From the IMG/VR virus record IMGVR_UViG_3300027896_001999, positions 1-64,000 of that record: 64,000 bases of DNA, one strand, 5' to 3'. The stretch is from a virus. Positions 49,011-57,693 of this stretch are shown piece after piece. Made by a program: the position numbers and the translations under genes. How positions within the stretch are numbered: the first letter of the stretch is position 1; each line of letters opens with the position of its first letter. The notes under the pieces are model-generated. The model saw nothing but the letters and a program-made list of their open reading frames with translations. It ran no database searches and had not been told where the DNA came from.

Positions 49011-50421
49011 CATAAAAATGATCTTTGGCGCGCCAGGATGTGGAAAAACTACTTTTCTTTTGCATCTATTAGAACAGATACTGGAAGAGAACGAACCGGG
49101 TAAGGTTGCCTTCGTTTCATTCACTAAGAAAGGTAGTTATGAAGGGCGAGACAGAGCGATGGACAGGTTCTCACTTAGAGAAGATGATCTACCCTTCTTT
49201 CGTACAATCCATTCCCTCGCATTCCGTGATCTTGGAGTTTCCAGGTATGATATGATATCAAAACGACACTACAAGGAGTTCTCAACAGCGATGGGAATGA
49301 ATTTCGTGGGATACTATACAACTGACTATAACCACGGAGACGATAGATATTTATTTATGGTTTCTTTAGAAAAGAATAATAAGTATGTCTTTGAAGCAAT
49401 GGTAGATGATATGGACTTTGAAAAGTTCAGTGTGATAAGACGGAATTACGAAAGATATAAAAAGGAATACGTAATAAAGGACTATGACGATCTTTTGGTA
49501 GAGTTTATAGACAAAGGAGAGTCTCTTCCAGTGGACATTGCAATCATAGACGAAGCACAAGATTTGACATCCCTTCAATGGCGTTTCTGTGAGGTTGCCT
49601 TTAAAGATTGCAAAGAAGTCTATATTGCGGGGGACGATGATCAAGCGATATATGGATGGAGTGGGGCGGATACTCCGTACTTTCTAAACAAGACAAAGGG
49701 AAATGATGTAGTGGTTTTAGATAAGTCTTATAGATTGAAAAAGAATATACTGGAACTGGCGAAGAGCGTGTCTAAGAAAATTTCTATGAGAATACCAAAA
49801 GACTTTTCTGCGGTAGAGGAAGGAGGAAATATATTCTACCATAACTGTATTGAAGACATTCCCATCAATAGTGAAGAGTCTTATTATTTTCTATCACGCA
49901 ATAACTATTTCTTACCCGCTATAGATAATCACTTAATGCGAATGGGTGTGGTGTTTTCTCATAAAGAAAAGCCAAGCGTGAATCCTGCTATTCTAAACGC
50001 AATAAGACGATATGAAGGTCTTAGAAAGAGTGCTCCATTAGAAATAGCCGGGGACAAACTTCTTTCTTTGTATCTTAAGAAAGACAGAATCAAGGGAGAT
50101 CCTTGGTTCAGTTCTTTTAATCTTGAAATAAATGAAAGCAACTATTATAGGGATTTATTTAAGAATAAAACAGATACAAGTGTCAATAGAATTATGGTGA
50201 ACACAATTCATGGAGTGAAGGGTGGAGAGGCGGACAATGTGGTCGTTCTATTAGATATGACTAAGACAGTTTATAAGAATCTAACAGGGAGTACGTTAGG
50301 AATGGACTCGGAACTCCGATGTCTGTATGTGGCGCTCACAAGGACAAAAAAGAATTTGCACATAATCCATGCTAATTCAAAATTTGGTTATGGAGAAATT
50401 ATAAACGAGGTGAAAAAATGA
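49003..50421 (+). CDS. SF1 DNA helicase, UvrD/Dda-like
   Basis: 472 residues with the SF1 motifs in order: I, GAPGCGKTT; Ia region FVSFTKKGS; II, IIDEAQD; III, GDDDQAIYGWSGA; IV, LDKSYRLKKNI; V, NTIHGVKGGEADNVVVL; VI, YVALTRTKKNLHI. At 472 residues it is shorter than UvrD but similar to T4 Dda. Likely unwinds DNA at replication or recombination forks. Confidence 0.9.
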   Translation: MNNIKMIFGAPGCGKTTFLLHLLEQILEENEPGKVAFVSFTKKGSYEGRDRAMDRFSLREDDLPFFRTIHSLAFRDLGVSRYDMISKRHYKEFSTAMGMNFVGYYTTDYNHGDDRYLFMVSLEKNNKYVFEAMVDDMDFEKFSVIRRNYERYKKEYVIKDYDDLLVEFIDKGESLPVDIAIIDEAQDLTSLQWRFCEVAFKDCKEVYIAGDDDQAIYGWSGADTPYFLNKTKGNDVVVLDKSYRLKKNILELAKSVSKKISMRIPKDFSAVEEGGNIFYHNCIEDIPINSEESYYFLSRNNYFLPAIDNHLMRMGVVFSHKEKPSVNPAILNAIRRYEGLRKSAPLEIAGDKLLSLYLKKDRIKGDPWFSSFNLEINESNYYRDLFKNKTDTSVNRIMVNTIHGVKGGEADNVVVLLDMTKTVYKNLTGSTLGMDSELRCLYVALTRTKKNLHIIHANSKFGYGEIINEVKK

Positions 50422-50630
50422 GTGATAGAATTAAGGGATTGTCTGTAGTCTTTACGAAAGATATAGGAGGAGAATATTGCCAAAAAATCATAGATGCCAT
50501 TCTTATGATTAAAGGAGTTGAAAATGTGACTCCCAGTATTTCCGATTCCGATGACTGGATGAATAGGGAACAAGTTAAAAGTGAACTACGAAAAAAGATA
50601 TATTCCTTCTTTTCAGAAGGACTATTTTAA
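50418..50630 (+). CDS. Conserved small phage protein
   Basis: 70 residues, ATGA overlap with the helicase. KGLSVVFTKDIGGEYCQKIIDAILMIKGVENVTPSI and KKIYSFFSEGLF form a small alpha/beta protein frequently seen in phage replication regions. Function unknown. Confidence 0.6.
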   Translation: MSDRIKGLSVVFTKDIGGEYCQKIIDAILMIKGVENVTPSISDSDDWMNREQVKSELRKKIYSFFSEGLF

Positions 50631-50651
50631 TTTATAAAAAGAGGAAACAGT

Positions 50652-50828
50652 ATGAGCGATAAAAAAGTGTACTTGGGGGATTCAGTGTACGTAGAATACG
50701 ATGGGTATAATTTTGTACTGACCACAGATAATGGTATGGGTGCATCAAACACCATTGTACTGGAACCGACTGTGTACGTTGCACTAACAAGATTCGTAAA
50801 CAATTTAAAGAATAAGGAAGGTGGATGA
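50652..50828 (+). CDS. Conserved 58-aa phage protein
   Basis: RBS GAGGAAA. SDKKVYLGDSVYVEYDGYNFVLTTDNGMGASNTIVLEPTVYVALTRFV: a short all-beta protein whose pattern 'V-Y-L-G-D-x-x-Y-V-x-x-D-G ... I-x-L-E-P-x-V' recurs widely in phages. No known function. Confidence 0.6.
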   Translation: MSDKKVYLGDSVYVEYDGYNFVLTTDNGMGASNTIVLEPTVYVALTRFVNNLKNKEGG

Positions 50829-50829
50829 T

Positions 50830-51723
50830 ATGCCAATAACAAAAGATTTACTTGACAAGAAAAACTACATGATCGGAATTCCGTCGAGAGAACGGAGCTT
50901 CATGATAAGGGAAAGAAAAGGTTTGTGGTTACACACAGACCCCATTGAGAAATACCCTGTGAGAGCCATTGTGAGAGAAAGTGAAAAGGACAATTATGAA
51001 ATGGTTCCGGCCATACTTTGTCCAGACTCTTGCACTATTGCTAACAAGAGACAAAGATTAATGGAATACGCCATTGCTTGCAATTACGAATTTCTTTTTA
51101 TCATAGATGACGACGTGGCGCTCTATTATAGGGATGAAAATTTATCCTCTAAATACACATCCAAGCGAGAGACATTTCAGGCTGAGGATTGCTTTAATCG
51201 TATTCTTTATGAAGCGATTATGCTCTGTGGGGAGAAGGCACCGATAATTGGACTTCCGTTGAAGTTGGGCAGTTTCGGACTGAAATGGAAATTCCCTAAA
51301 AATATTCCCGTAATAAGATTCGTCTGTTATCATGTTCCAACTCTGGTGAAAGAAAACATAAAGATGGATGGCATGGGGACGATGTTCATGAGTGACAGAT
51401 TCACTCACCTTTCACTTTTGAACAAAGGGTATTATTCACTAAGCAACTGCGGGTATGCAGTTGGGGATCAGGGGACTGGATATAAAGGAGGGTGCAGTGT
51501 AACCAGAACAGTCGAACTCCAGTCTGCCTCGGCCATTGCTTTAAGAGATGCTTTTCCGAATCATGTTGAATTGAAAATTAAAAACAATGGGCTCTGGGAC
51601 GCGGAAAGATTGGACTGCCGTATCTCATGGCGGAAGTTCTTAAAAGAAGGAGAAAGCAATTTCCTACCAGCAGAGGAAGGGAAAAGATTAATCGAAAGCG
51701 AGGGGTATAGATGCAGAATATAG
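50830..51723 (+). CDS. GT-A glycosyltransferase-like, TET-associated (TAGT/GREF) type
   Basis: 297 residues from ATG 50830 (RBS AAGGTGG; GTG 50821 is possible). GT-A features: PSRERSF near the start, ANKRQRLMEYAIACNYEFLFIIDDDVALY with the D-D-D metal/UDP-binding motif at ~97-99, and later KYPRIC-like basic stretches. Its downstream paralog (52577-53452) shares PS-R/K-D/E-R-S, DDDV and VPTLV. Such enzymes glycosylate modified bases in phage DNA (TAGT family). First gene of the base-modification operon, beside the aGPT-PPlase. Sugar and acceptor are unknown. Confidence 0.7.
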   Translation: MPITKDLLDKKNYMIGIPSRERSFMIRERKGLWLHTDPIEKYPVRAIVRESEKDNYEMVPAILCPDSCTIANKRQRLMEYAIACNYEFLFIIDDDVALYYRDENLSSKYTSKRETFQAEDCFNRILYEAIMLCGEKAPIIGLPLKLGSFGLKWKFPKNIPVIRFVCYHVPTLVKENIKMDGMGTMFMSDRFTHLSLLNKGYYSLSNCGYAVGDQGTGYKGGCSVTRTVELQSASAIALRDAFPNHVELKIKNNGLWDAERLDCRISWRKFLKEGESNFLPAEEGKRLIESEGYRCRI

Positions 51724-52574
51724 ATTTCAACCAAAAATTCTTAGACAAGTTCATTGAAGTCGCGATAGAGAGACATAAGATATATAAGCTCCGAGAAAGT
51801 GGAGCTCCCCGTCCTTGGACGAACAACGAAATTCTACGGGACTTCTTCTTTTGCAATCTCTTTCGGCAATACGACAGATGTTCAAAATGGATTATAGAAA
51901 ACATAGTTCCTTATGAAAGGTGGGATCTACTGGTTCTGTATCGTTTCATTTCAACGTACACCACATTTGAACATATAAAAGCATCATGCCAATTAGACAA
52001 CTTACCACTTATCCATGATCTATTAAGAGAAATGAAAAATGCAGATTTGAAGATCTTCAGCGGATGTTTTATCCGGAATCCCAGAATCCCGGGTGGTTGG
52101 ACTGAAACTTACAATGTTCCATTTGTTTTGATAGACGAAATAAAGAAAGATGGCACCATTGAATTGGTAATAGCTCTTAATTCTTTAAAGAAGATGGTAG
52201 ACTACTTTTCAAGATTCCCTGGTACAAAATTCTTCATGGGGTACGAATACGCATGTGATCTTGAATACACCAAGTTCTTTAACCCAACCGATAAATTTAC
52301 GTGGGCGAACATGGGGCCAGGAGCGATGAGAGGCATGAGTCTACTGCTCCATGGGAGTGCTTTCCAAAAGATGAAGCAAGACTTTTGGTTAGAGAAAGCA
52401 CAAGAGCTACTGGGAATCATGACCAAGGAAGTCGGTTCCATATTCCCTGAGGAAACCATCACTATGCGGGAAGTAGAACATCAATTATGCGAATTCCAAA
52501 AGTATGTAAAATATGGTTCTATGTCCGAGGGAAGTGAAAGAGTGAAGCATAGAAAATTCAACGGGAGTATATAG
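51711..52574 (+). CDS. Alpha-glutamyl/putrescinyl-thymine pyrophosphorylase-like protein
   Basis: 287 residues. ERHKIYKLRESGAPRPWTNNEILRDFFFCNLFRQYDRCSKWI matches the N-terminal signature of the aGPT-PPlase families ('R-x-x-I-x-x-x-x-x-x-G-x-x-x-P-W-T-x-D-x-I-L-x-x-x-x-F-x-N-x-F-R-x-x-D-R'), which replace pyrophosphorylated 5-hydroxymethyl-thymine with an amine or amino acid in DNA. The C-terminal part has FTWANMGPGAMRGM and REVEHQLCEFQKYVKY. Overlaps the glycosyltransferase by 13 bases. Strong marker of hypermodified pyrimidines. Confidence 0.8.
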   Translation: MQNIDFNQKFLDKFIEVAIERHKIYKLRESGAPRPWTNNEILRDFFFCNLFRQYDRCSKWIIENIVPYERWDLLVLYRFISTYTTFEHIKASCQLDNLPLIHDLLREMKNADLKIFSGCFIRNPRIPGGWTETYNVPFVLIDEIKKDGTIELVIALNSLKKMVDYFSRFPGTKFFMGYEYACDLEYTKFFNPTDKFTWANMGPGAMRGMSLLLHGSAFQKMKQDFWLEKAQELLGIMTKEVGSIFPEETITMREVEHQLCEFQKYVKYGSMSEGSERVKHRKFNGSI

Positions 52575-52576
52575 AT

Positions 52577-53452
52577 ATGAAACACGCAACAATAATTCCG
52601 TCTAAAGACCGGTCTCATCTATTACTTAGATATGCGGATCTGCCGGCACGGAGATTCAATCATCCAATATTCAATACAAAGTTATGGGTGAGCGAAAAGG
52701 AGTACGACACGTATAAGAAAGTGGTAGACGAACTGCGATTGGAACACGTGGAACTGATCGCCGACGATCATGCTAATATAGCGGAATGCCGTCAGAATAT
52801 CTTAATGTATTGCCACGAACATGGGTATGATTATTTATTCTCGCCGGATGACGATGTGCGGTTCCATGCAAGAGAAAGTAATTGGAAAGTAGTTCCATTA
52901 GAGCTGGAGGAAAACGTAAATCTCTTCAATCACATGTCGTCTATCTGTAGTACGGAAGTTCCTCTGGTTTCACTTCGATACAGATTCATGGTCCAGAATT
53001 GCAATACAGCTTATGAGAAGAATTATAAAATCATTATTTTGTATTTCGTTCACGTTCCAACGTTGGTGAACAATGGCGTTTCTTTTAAGCATGAAGGGTT
53101 TCAATTCTACGAAGACAAATATATGCAACTACAACTCTATTCAAAGGGATTCCGTTCCTGCACTTCATCTATGTATGCGACATCTCAACGTCAGCCAGAT
53201 AACACAGAAGGAGGTTGCTTCGCTTATAGAAACATAGAAGAGGCTAATCGTCACTCGCGGATTATGCACGAAGAGTGGCCCGAGTACTCGAAGCTGGTGA
53301 TTAAGAATAGTTGGAAGGAAGGTCCAAGGTTAGAGAACATATGGTACTTCAAAAAATTTTTAAAACCAGATGAATTACGGTATTTCCCAAAAGAACAGAT
53401 GGAACGATTTATGGGAAGAGAAGGTGCTTATAGGCTGGAGGTCCCTGTATGA
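52577..53452 (+). CDS. Second GT-A glycosyltransferase-like enzyme
   Basis: 291 residues. ATIIPSKDRSHLL, ADDHANIAECRQNILMYCHEHGYDYLFSPDDDVRFH (D-D-D motif ~93-95) and the paralogous closing stretch ENIWYFKKFLKPDELRYFPKEQ parallel the enzyme at 50830-51723. Two different GT-A enzymes suggest two sugars or sugar plus chain extension. RBS GGGAG; ends ATGA-coupled to the inserted HNH gene. Confidence 0.7.
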   Translation: MKHATIIPSKDRSHLLLRYADLPARRFNHPIFNTKLWVSEKEYDTYKKVVDELRLEHVELIADDHANIAECRQNILMYCHEHGYDYLFSPDDDVRFHARESNWKVVPLELEENVNLFNHMSSICSTEVPLVSLRYRFMVQNCNTAYEKNYKIIILYFVHVPTLVNNGVSFKHEGFQFYEDKYMQLQLYSKGFRSCTSSMYATSQRQPDNTEGGCFAYRNIEEANRHSRIMHEEWPEYSKLVIKNSWKEGPRLENIWYFKKFLKPDELRYFPKEQMERFMGREGAYRLEVPV

Positions 53453-53907
53453 TCTATGCGGAAGTGGTAGTTGGTAGAAGAAAAATAAGAGCCATAGAAT
53501 ACGAAGTCAATGAGAATGGGTGCTGGATCTGTACGAGTCACTGCTTAGCTTATGGGTATCCTGTAATAGAATTAAACGGAACTAAGAAGTTAAGCCGAGT
53601 TGTCTTGGAACGGTCTTTGGGAAGAAAAATAAAAGAAGGGCTTTGGGCTCTTCATAAGTGCAACAATCGTGCATGTATCAATCCAGAGCATCTGTATGAA
53701 GGCACTCCGGAGGAAAATACAAAGGATTCTATGGAAGCGGGAACCCTTGTTTCTAAGCTGACAGAAGCTCGGGTCTTAGAAATAAGAAAGTCTACTTTGT
53801 CTGGTTCTAAGTTGGGGAAGATTTATGGGTGACCAGAAAATGCATCAATGAGATTAAAAGAAGAGACACATGGAAGCACGTTAAGGAGAAACAAGATGGA
53901 GTATAGT
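53449..53907 (+). pseudogene. HNH endonuclease with frameshifted C-terminal HTH
   Basis: The HNH domain is intact: NGCWICTSHCLAYGYPVI, RVVLERSLGRKIKEGL and HKCNNRACINPEHLYEG. Its HTH begins (SKLTEARVLEIRKSTLSGSKLGKIYG) and then hits TGA at 53830. In the next frame VTRKCINEIKRRDTWKHVKE continues to 53907, matching the intact relative at 62658; one base (GGTGTGG to GGGTGA) is missing. Truncated product 127 aa keeps the nuclease but loses half the DNA-binding domain. The 3' end overlaps the radical SAM start. Confidence 0.65.
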
Positions 53908-54972
53908 AAAGAACGAGTAGAACAACTACGAAAAAACAAACTGACTGTCTTCGAAGACATTCATTATTTAAAAGTCGAACCCAGTCATATCTGTAATCGT
54001 AAATGCAATTTCTGTGGAATCTCCCACAGAGAGTCTGGCATGATGACTATGGAAACTTTTAATAATCTTATAAATGGAGCAGGGAATTCCCTGAAAAGAA
54101 TAGACTTTAGTCTTCAGGGAGAACCGACACTCAATCCCTTGCTACCAGACATGATTGAATTGGTTAGGAACGATTATCCTGATTGCCAAATAATGGTTAT
54201 ATCTAACATGGACAAGATCAAAAGAGAAGGGATGGAATGGTTGTTTGATTTATATGACAGAGGTCTCAATATTTTACAAGCAGATTTATATGACAACGAC
54301 ACAGAGCGATGGTTCTTAGATGATGTAAGAAAACATAAAGAGCACTTTATAAAACGAGACATAGCACTGCACAATGTATATGAAACTAACGATAACCCTT
54401 TCCACTATGCTGGACCAAAGAAGAAGGATATTTATTATATAGTAGAACGATCTGACCATGATGATATGGTTGGTAAAAAGAATTCGGCACGCAATATCCA
54501 TACTTGGGGAGGCAATCTTCCTTTAGAGAAATGGGAACCCTATGGATTATCTTTATCTGACTTCCCTATGAAAAAGAAATGTACGGAGCCTTTGAAATAT
54601 GCCACTATCCGTTTCAATGGCGAGGTTGCTCCTTGTTGCTTTGACGGCGCATGCACAACGACTATTGGAAATGTTAATGACGAACCCATAAATGACATCT
54701 GGAAAGGCAAGAATTTCCAAATGATAAGATTAGTAGCTTCCCTCGGAATGCGAGAAATGATGCTCCCATGTATTCTATGTAATAGATTAAGTTTTAGAAT
54801 TGGTTTGAATCCATACTGGGGGAAAGAGTACTCTTTACAAGAAGTGATAGAAACTCTTAGAACTATCCAAGTTTTATACAAAGAAGAATCTTTATATGGA
54901 AATCTAATGGAATTGAGATCTACTCGTAATCTTCCTCTACATATACAGGAGTTGATAAGCAATGCTCGATAA
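53896..54972 (+). CDS. Radical SAM-SPASM enzyme 1
   Basis: 358 residues from ATG 53896 (RBS AAGGAG, 7 bases). The 4Fe-4S site CNRKCNFC (C-x3-C-x2-C) lies at residues ~33-40, followed by the SAM-binding QGEPTLNPLL. The SPASM-type tail has CTEPLKYATIRFNGEVAPCC ... PCILCN for auxiliary clusters. Such enzymes carry out radical chemistry on peptides or, in phages, on modified nucleobases. Paralog of the next gene. Substrate unknown; position argues for the modified base. Confidence 0.85.
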   Translation: MEYSKERVEQLRKNKLTVFEDIHYLKVEPSHICNRKCNFCGISHRESGMMTMETFNNLINGAGNSLKRIDFSLQGEPTLNPLLPDMIELVRNDYPDCQIMVISNMDKIKREGMEWLFDLYDRGLNILQADLYDNDTERWFLDDVRKHKEHFIKRDIALHNVYETNDNPFHYAGPKKKDIYYIVERSDHDDMVGKKNSARNIHTWGGNLPLEKWEPYGLSLSDFPMKKKCTEPLKYATIRFNGEVAPCCFDGACTTTIGNVNDEPINDIWKGKNFQMIRLVASLGMREMMLPCILCNRLSFRIGLNPYWGKEYSLQEVIETLRTIQVLYKEESLYGNLMELRSTRNLPLHIQELISNAR

Positions 54973-56014
54973 AGAAAGAGTAGCCCATCTGAAGTCAAAG
55001 AATCTTACCGTATTCGAGGAAGTCTACAGCCTTCGCTTAGAGGTCTACAGCGGATGCAATCTAAACTGCTGGTCATGTGGTAGAGGAAGGACGAACCACG
55101 GTACGATGGATTTCTTTACGTTTGAAAAGATATTATCAGACCTCACTGATCGTTGCACTCGTATGGAATTTGGGGTTCAGGGGGAACCATCCCTTCATCC
55201 GGGGTTGGTAGATTTTGTAGCAATGGCAAGAAAAAGATTACCCAAGGCACAACTACTTATAATTTCAAATACAGAGGCTTTCCGTAATGATGGGCACTAT
55301 ACAGTAAAAAGTCTATTTGATGCAGGGTTGAACTTCCTTCACGCAGACATTTATAACGAAAGACAAATGGAGTGGATCTCAAAGTTGAACATAGAGGGAG
55401 TGTCTATTCAAGACTACTATAAACAGAATGTAAATGCCTTTTCTTACAAGGGAAATGCCCAAAAGACCATGATTATCACAAACGAAATTGAAGGGTTCGG
55501 AGCTACAAGAAGCGCCACAAGAGTTCCCCATAATTTTGGTGGGAACCTTCCATATATGCATTGGCAAAAATTGATAGGGATGCAGATAAAGGATTTTCCA
55601 TTAGAAAAGACTTGCGTAGAACCTCTCAAGTATATGACAGTCAACTGGAACGGAGACGTAAACTTGTGTTGCCGGGAAGGGGCGAAAGCTGTCGTAGTTG
55701 GAAACACCAACAACGAAAACCTGCAAGACATATGGCAGGGTGAAGCAATGCAGAAGATACGACTATTGCTATGTAATAAGAAACGAAAGGATATCATACC
55801 TTGCGTACTGTGTAATGCAAGATCTTTCCGTTCAGGGCTCTATCCATATTGGGGACCGTCGTACGGATATGAGGATATAATAAAAGACATTGATAAATAT
55901 TTTTCTTTAAACAAAAAAGAACACATGCATGAAAATCTATTGAGTCTGTTGAGCATAAAAGAATTACCCATACATATAACAAATTATCTAAGGAGGAAGG
56001 ACGAATGCAGTTAA
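54962..56014 (+). CDS. Radical SAM-SPASM enzyme 2
   Basis: 350 residues, overlapping the first by 11 bases. CNLNCWSC (C-x3-C-x2-C) at ~32-39, GVQGEPSLHPGL, and the C-terminal TCVEPLKYMTVNWNGDVNLCC ... PCVLCN. Shares with enzyme 1 the N-terminal DKERVAHLKSKNLTVFEEVYSL and the NFGGNLP/TWGGNLP motif, so it is a tandem duplication followed by divergence. Two sequential radical steps or a heterodimer are possible. Confidence 0.85.
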   Translation: MLDKERVAHLKSKNLTVFEEVYSLRLEVYSGCNLNCWSCGRGRTNHGTMDFFTFEKILSDLTDRCTRMEFGVQGEPSLHPGLVDFVAMARKRLPKAQLLIISNTEAFRNDGHYTVKSLFDAGLNFLHADIYNERQMEWISKLNIEGVSIQDYYKQNVNAFSYKGNAQKTMIITNEIEGFGATRSATRVPHNFGGNLPYMHWQKLIGMQIKDFPLEKTCVEPLKYMTVNWNGDVNLCCREGAKAVVVGNTNNENLQDIWQGEAMQKIRLLLCNKKRKDIIPCVLCNARSFRSGLYPYWGPSYGYEDIIKDIDKYFSLNKKEHMHENLLSLLSIKELPIHITNYLRRKDECS

Positions 56015-56595
56015 AAGATTATTTAGAAAAATATGATACCTTGAAGAACATCAAGCGTTTCAACATGGAAACGGTGATAGAGCCTCAAAATCTTTGCGAC
56101 CATGGACATGGTGTCGGAACTTTGTATTATCTATTGTGCAAAGAAATGGGGGTGCTTATTTCCGTAGACACTTTGTTTATGGTCATGAATCACGACTTCG
56201 CGGAAGCATACACAAGTGACCTGAACAGAAGGGTGAAGGATAAGACAAAAAAGACTTCAGAAGCATGGAAAGTAATAGAAAATTCCAATCTTCCTTTGTC
56301 GTTGATTTGTTGGACAGATGAATCCATAAAGAGTTCATTGGGTGGGTTTGATGAATCTATCCGGTACATGGTATTTCAAATCGCAGATGAATGGGAAGCC
56401 ATGCAATATTGCTTAAGGGAAGTCAACAAAGGTAATTCTTATATGAAAAGACCTCTTGGGGTCTACATGGAAATGGTTAATGAAAAGATAAGATCCCTTA
56501 GATCTTGCGGTAAGAATTATGAAATATGCTGTGACTATCTTCTTTTACTTATAGAAAGAATAGACGTAGAATACGACTTGGGGGCAAATATATGA
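56005..56595 (+). CDS. HD-domain phosphohydrolase, YfbR-like 5'-deoxyribonucleotidase
   Basis: 196 residues, RBS GGAGGAAGG. HD motifs: CDHGHGVGTLYYLLCK, then VMNHDFAEAYTSDL (H-D and the E-x-x-T-x-D signature of YfbR) and a late Asp in FQIADEWEA. YfbR-type enzymes dephosphorylate dNMPs. Here it may remove a competing canonical nucleotide so that the modified one is used. ATGA-coupled to the thymidylate-synthase-like gene. Confidence 0.7.
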   Translation: MQLKDYLEKYDTLKNIKRFNMETVIEPQNLCDHGHGVGTLYYLLCKEMGVLISVDTLFMVMNHDFAEAYTSDLNRRVKDKTKKTSEAWKVIENSNLPLSLICWTDESIKSSLGGFDESIRYMVFQIADEWEAMQYCLREVNKGNSYMKRPLGVYMEMVNEKIRSLRSCGKNYEICCDYLLLLIERIDVEYDLGANI

Positions 56596-57428
56596 ATCAC
56601 ATTATTGATGAATATGAAAGCATGAATAAAGCATACTTATCTCTTCTCTTCCAATTACTTAATAGTCCCACATATATTTCCACCACTCGGAAAGGGGAAA
56701 CCATATCCGAGATGCTTAATGCGGGGTTCATTTTGAAAGATCCTACAAAATGTTTTGCCACTTGCAGGAATATGTCTTTAAAGTATCTTGATGGGGAATT
56801 GGAGTTCTATTTAAGTGGAAGCCCTTATCTTAAGGACATAACCAAGCACTCTAAGTTCTGGGAGAAAGTCACAGATGATGATAGAACAGTGAATTCCAAT
56901 TATGGGAAACTACTATTCTATGACAGAAACCATCACAACTACACTCAGTTTGAATATGCTAAACGAATGTTGTTGGAAAATCCAGACAGTAAGAAAGCGG
57001 TCATGGTCATTTACAGTAAAGAAAACGCACACGACAGCCAGGACAATCCATGTACGATGTTCCTGCAATTTTTCATAAGGGAAAAGAAACTCCACCTCAT
57101 AGTAAAGATGCGCTCATCAGACATATGGTATGGTCTTCCGTACGATGTACCATTTTTTGTTTTCGTTCAGTACAAGATGTTGCATGCTCTTGAAAGATAT
57201 TATCCATCACTACGAATGGGTCTGTACAACCATCAGTCTGGTAGCCTTCATCTATACAGTAGGAATGCATCGGTGGCTCACAGTACTCTGAAAAGAGATA
57301 GAGAGCTTTGGGAAAATCTAAGTCTGACTGAGGAGTTCTTAGATTTTTGTGAATCGATTCAAACAGAGCTCTTTATCAAGTATATTAAAACCAAAGTAGG
57401 GGAGGGGAAAGGAGATGTCGAATATTGA
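56592..57428 (+). CDS. Thymidylate-synthase-family (deoxy)nucleotide hydroxymethylase
   Basis: 278 residues. Motifs: R33 in STTRKGE, the substrate loop ELEFYLSGSPYLKDI, catalytic C154 in DNPCTMFLQF, phosphate-binding R174-S-S-D177 and GLPYDVPFF. At the position of the dUMP-selecting Asn of thymidylate synthases there is Asp (D185), as in T4 dCMP hydroxymethylase, so it may make 5-hydroxymethyl-dCMP instead of acting on dUMP. The next gene but one is dCMP deaminase. Product assignment is open. Confidence 0.78.
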   Translation: MNHIIDEYESMNKAYLSLLFQLLNSPTYISTTRKGETISEMLNAGFILKDPTKCFATCRNMSLKYLDGELEFYLSGSPYLKDITKHSKFWEKVTDDDRTVNSNYGKLLFYDRNHHNYTQFEYAKRMLLENPDSKKAVMVIYSKENAHDSQDNPCTMFLQFFIREKKLHLIVKMRSSDIWYGLPYDVPFFVFVQYKMLHALERYYPSLRMGLYNHQSGSLHLYSRNASVAHSTLKRDRELWENLSLTEEFLDFCESIQTELFIKYIKTKVGEGKGDVEY

Positions 57429-57693
57429 AAGAATCATAGACCATAGGAATGGGAAATTGTCTTATGTAACCAAATCTTTGGTATTCCCCCCAGACGGAAG
57501 TGTGAAAAAGATTTGTTCAAAATGTAAAAAATCTTTACCAATAGAAAGTGGATTCCATGTGACTTCACGTATAAAAGGAGACACGAAATACTTGTATAAT
57601 CATTGCAAGTGTAAAGAGTGTAGAAGAGCAGAAAGAAGAAGCTACTATAAAGATGGACCAAAGATAATATCAAAAGGAGAAAAGAAGAAATGA
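57415..57693 (+). CDS. Zinc-ribbon protein, endonuclease-VII/HNH-like fragment
   Basis: 92 residues. ICSKCKKSLPIESGFHVTS ... YLYNHCKCKECRRAERRSY: two CxxC knuckles with the spacing of phage zinc ribbons that precede HNH/endonuclease VII domains, followed by a Lys-rich tail. No nuclease residues remain. Overlaps both neighbours by stop-start coupling. May bind DNA on its own. Confidence 0.55.
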   Translation: MSNIERIIDHRNGKLSYVTKSLVFPPDGSVKKICSKCKKSLPIESGFHVTSRIKGDTKYLYNHCKCKECRRAERRSYYKDGPKIISKGEKKK

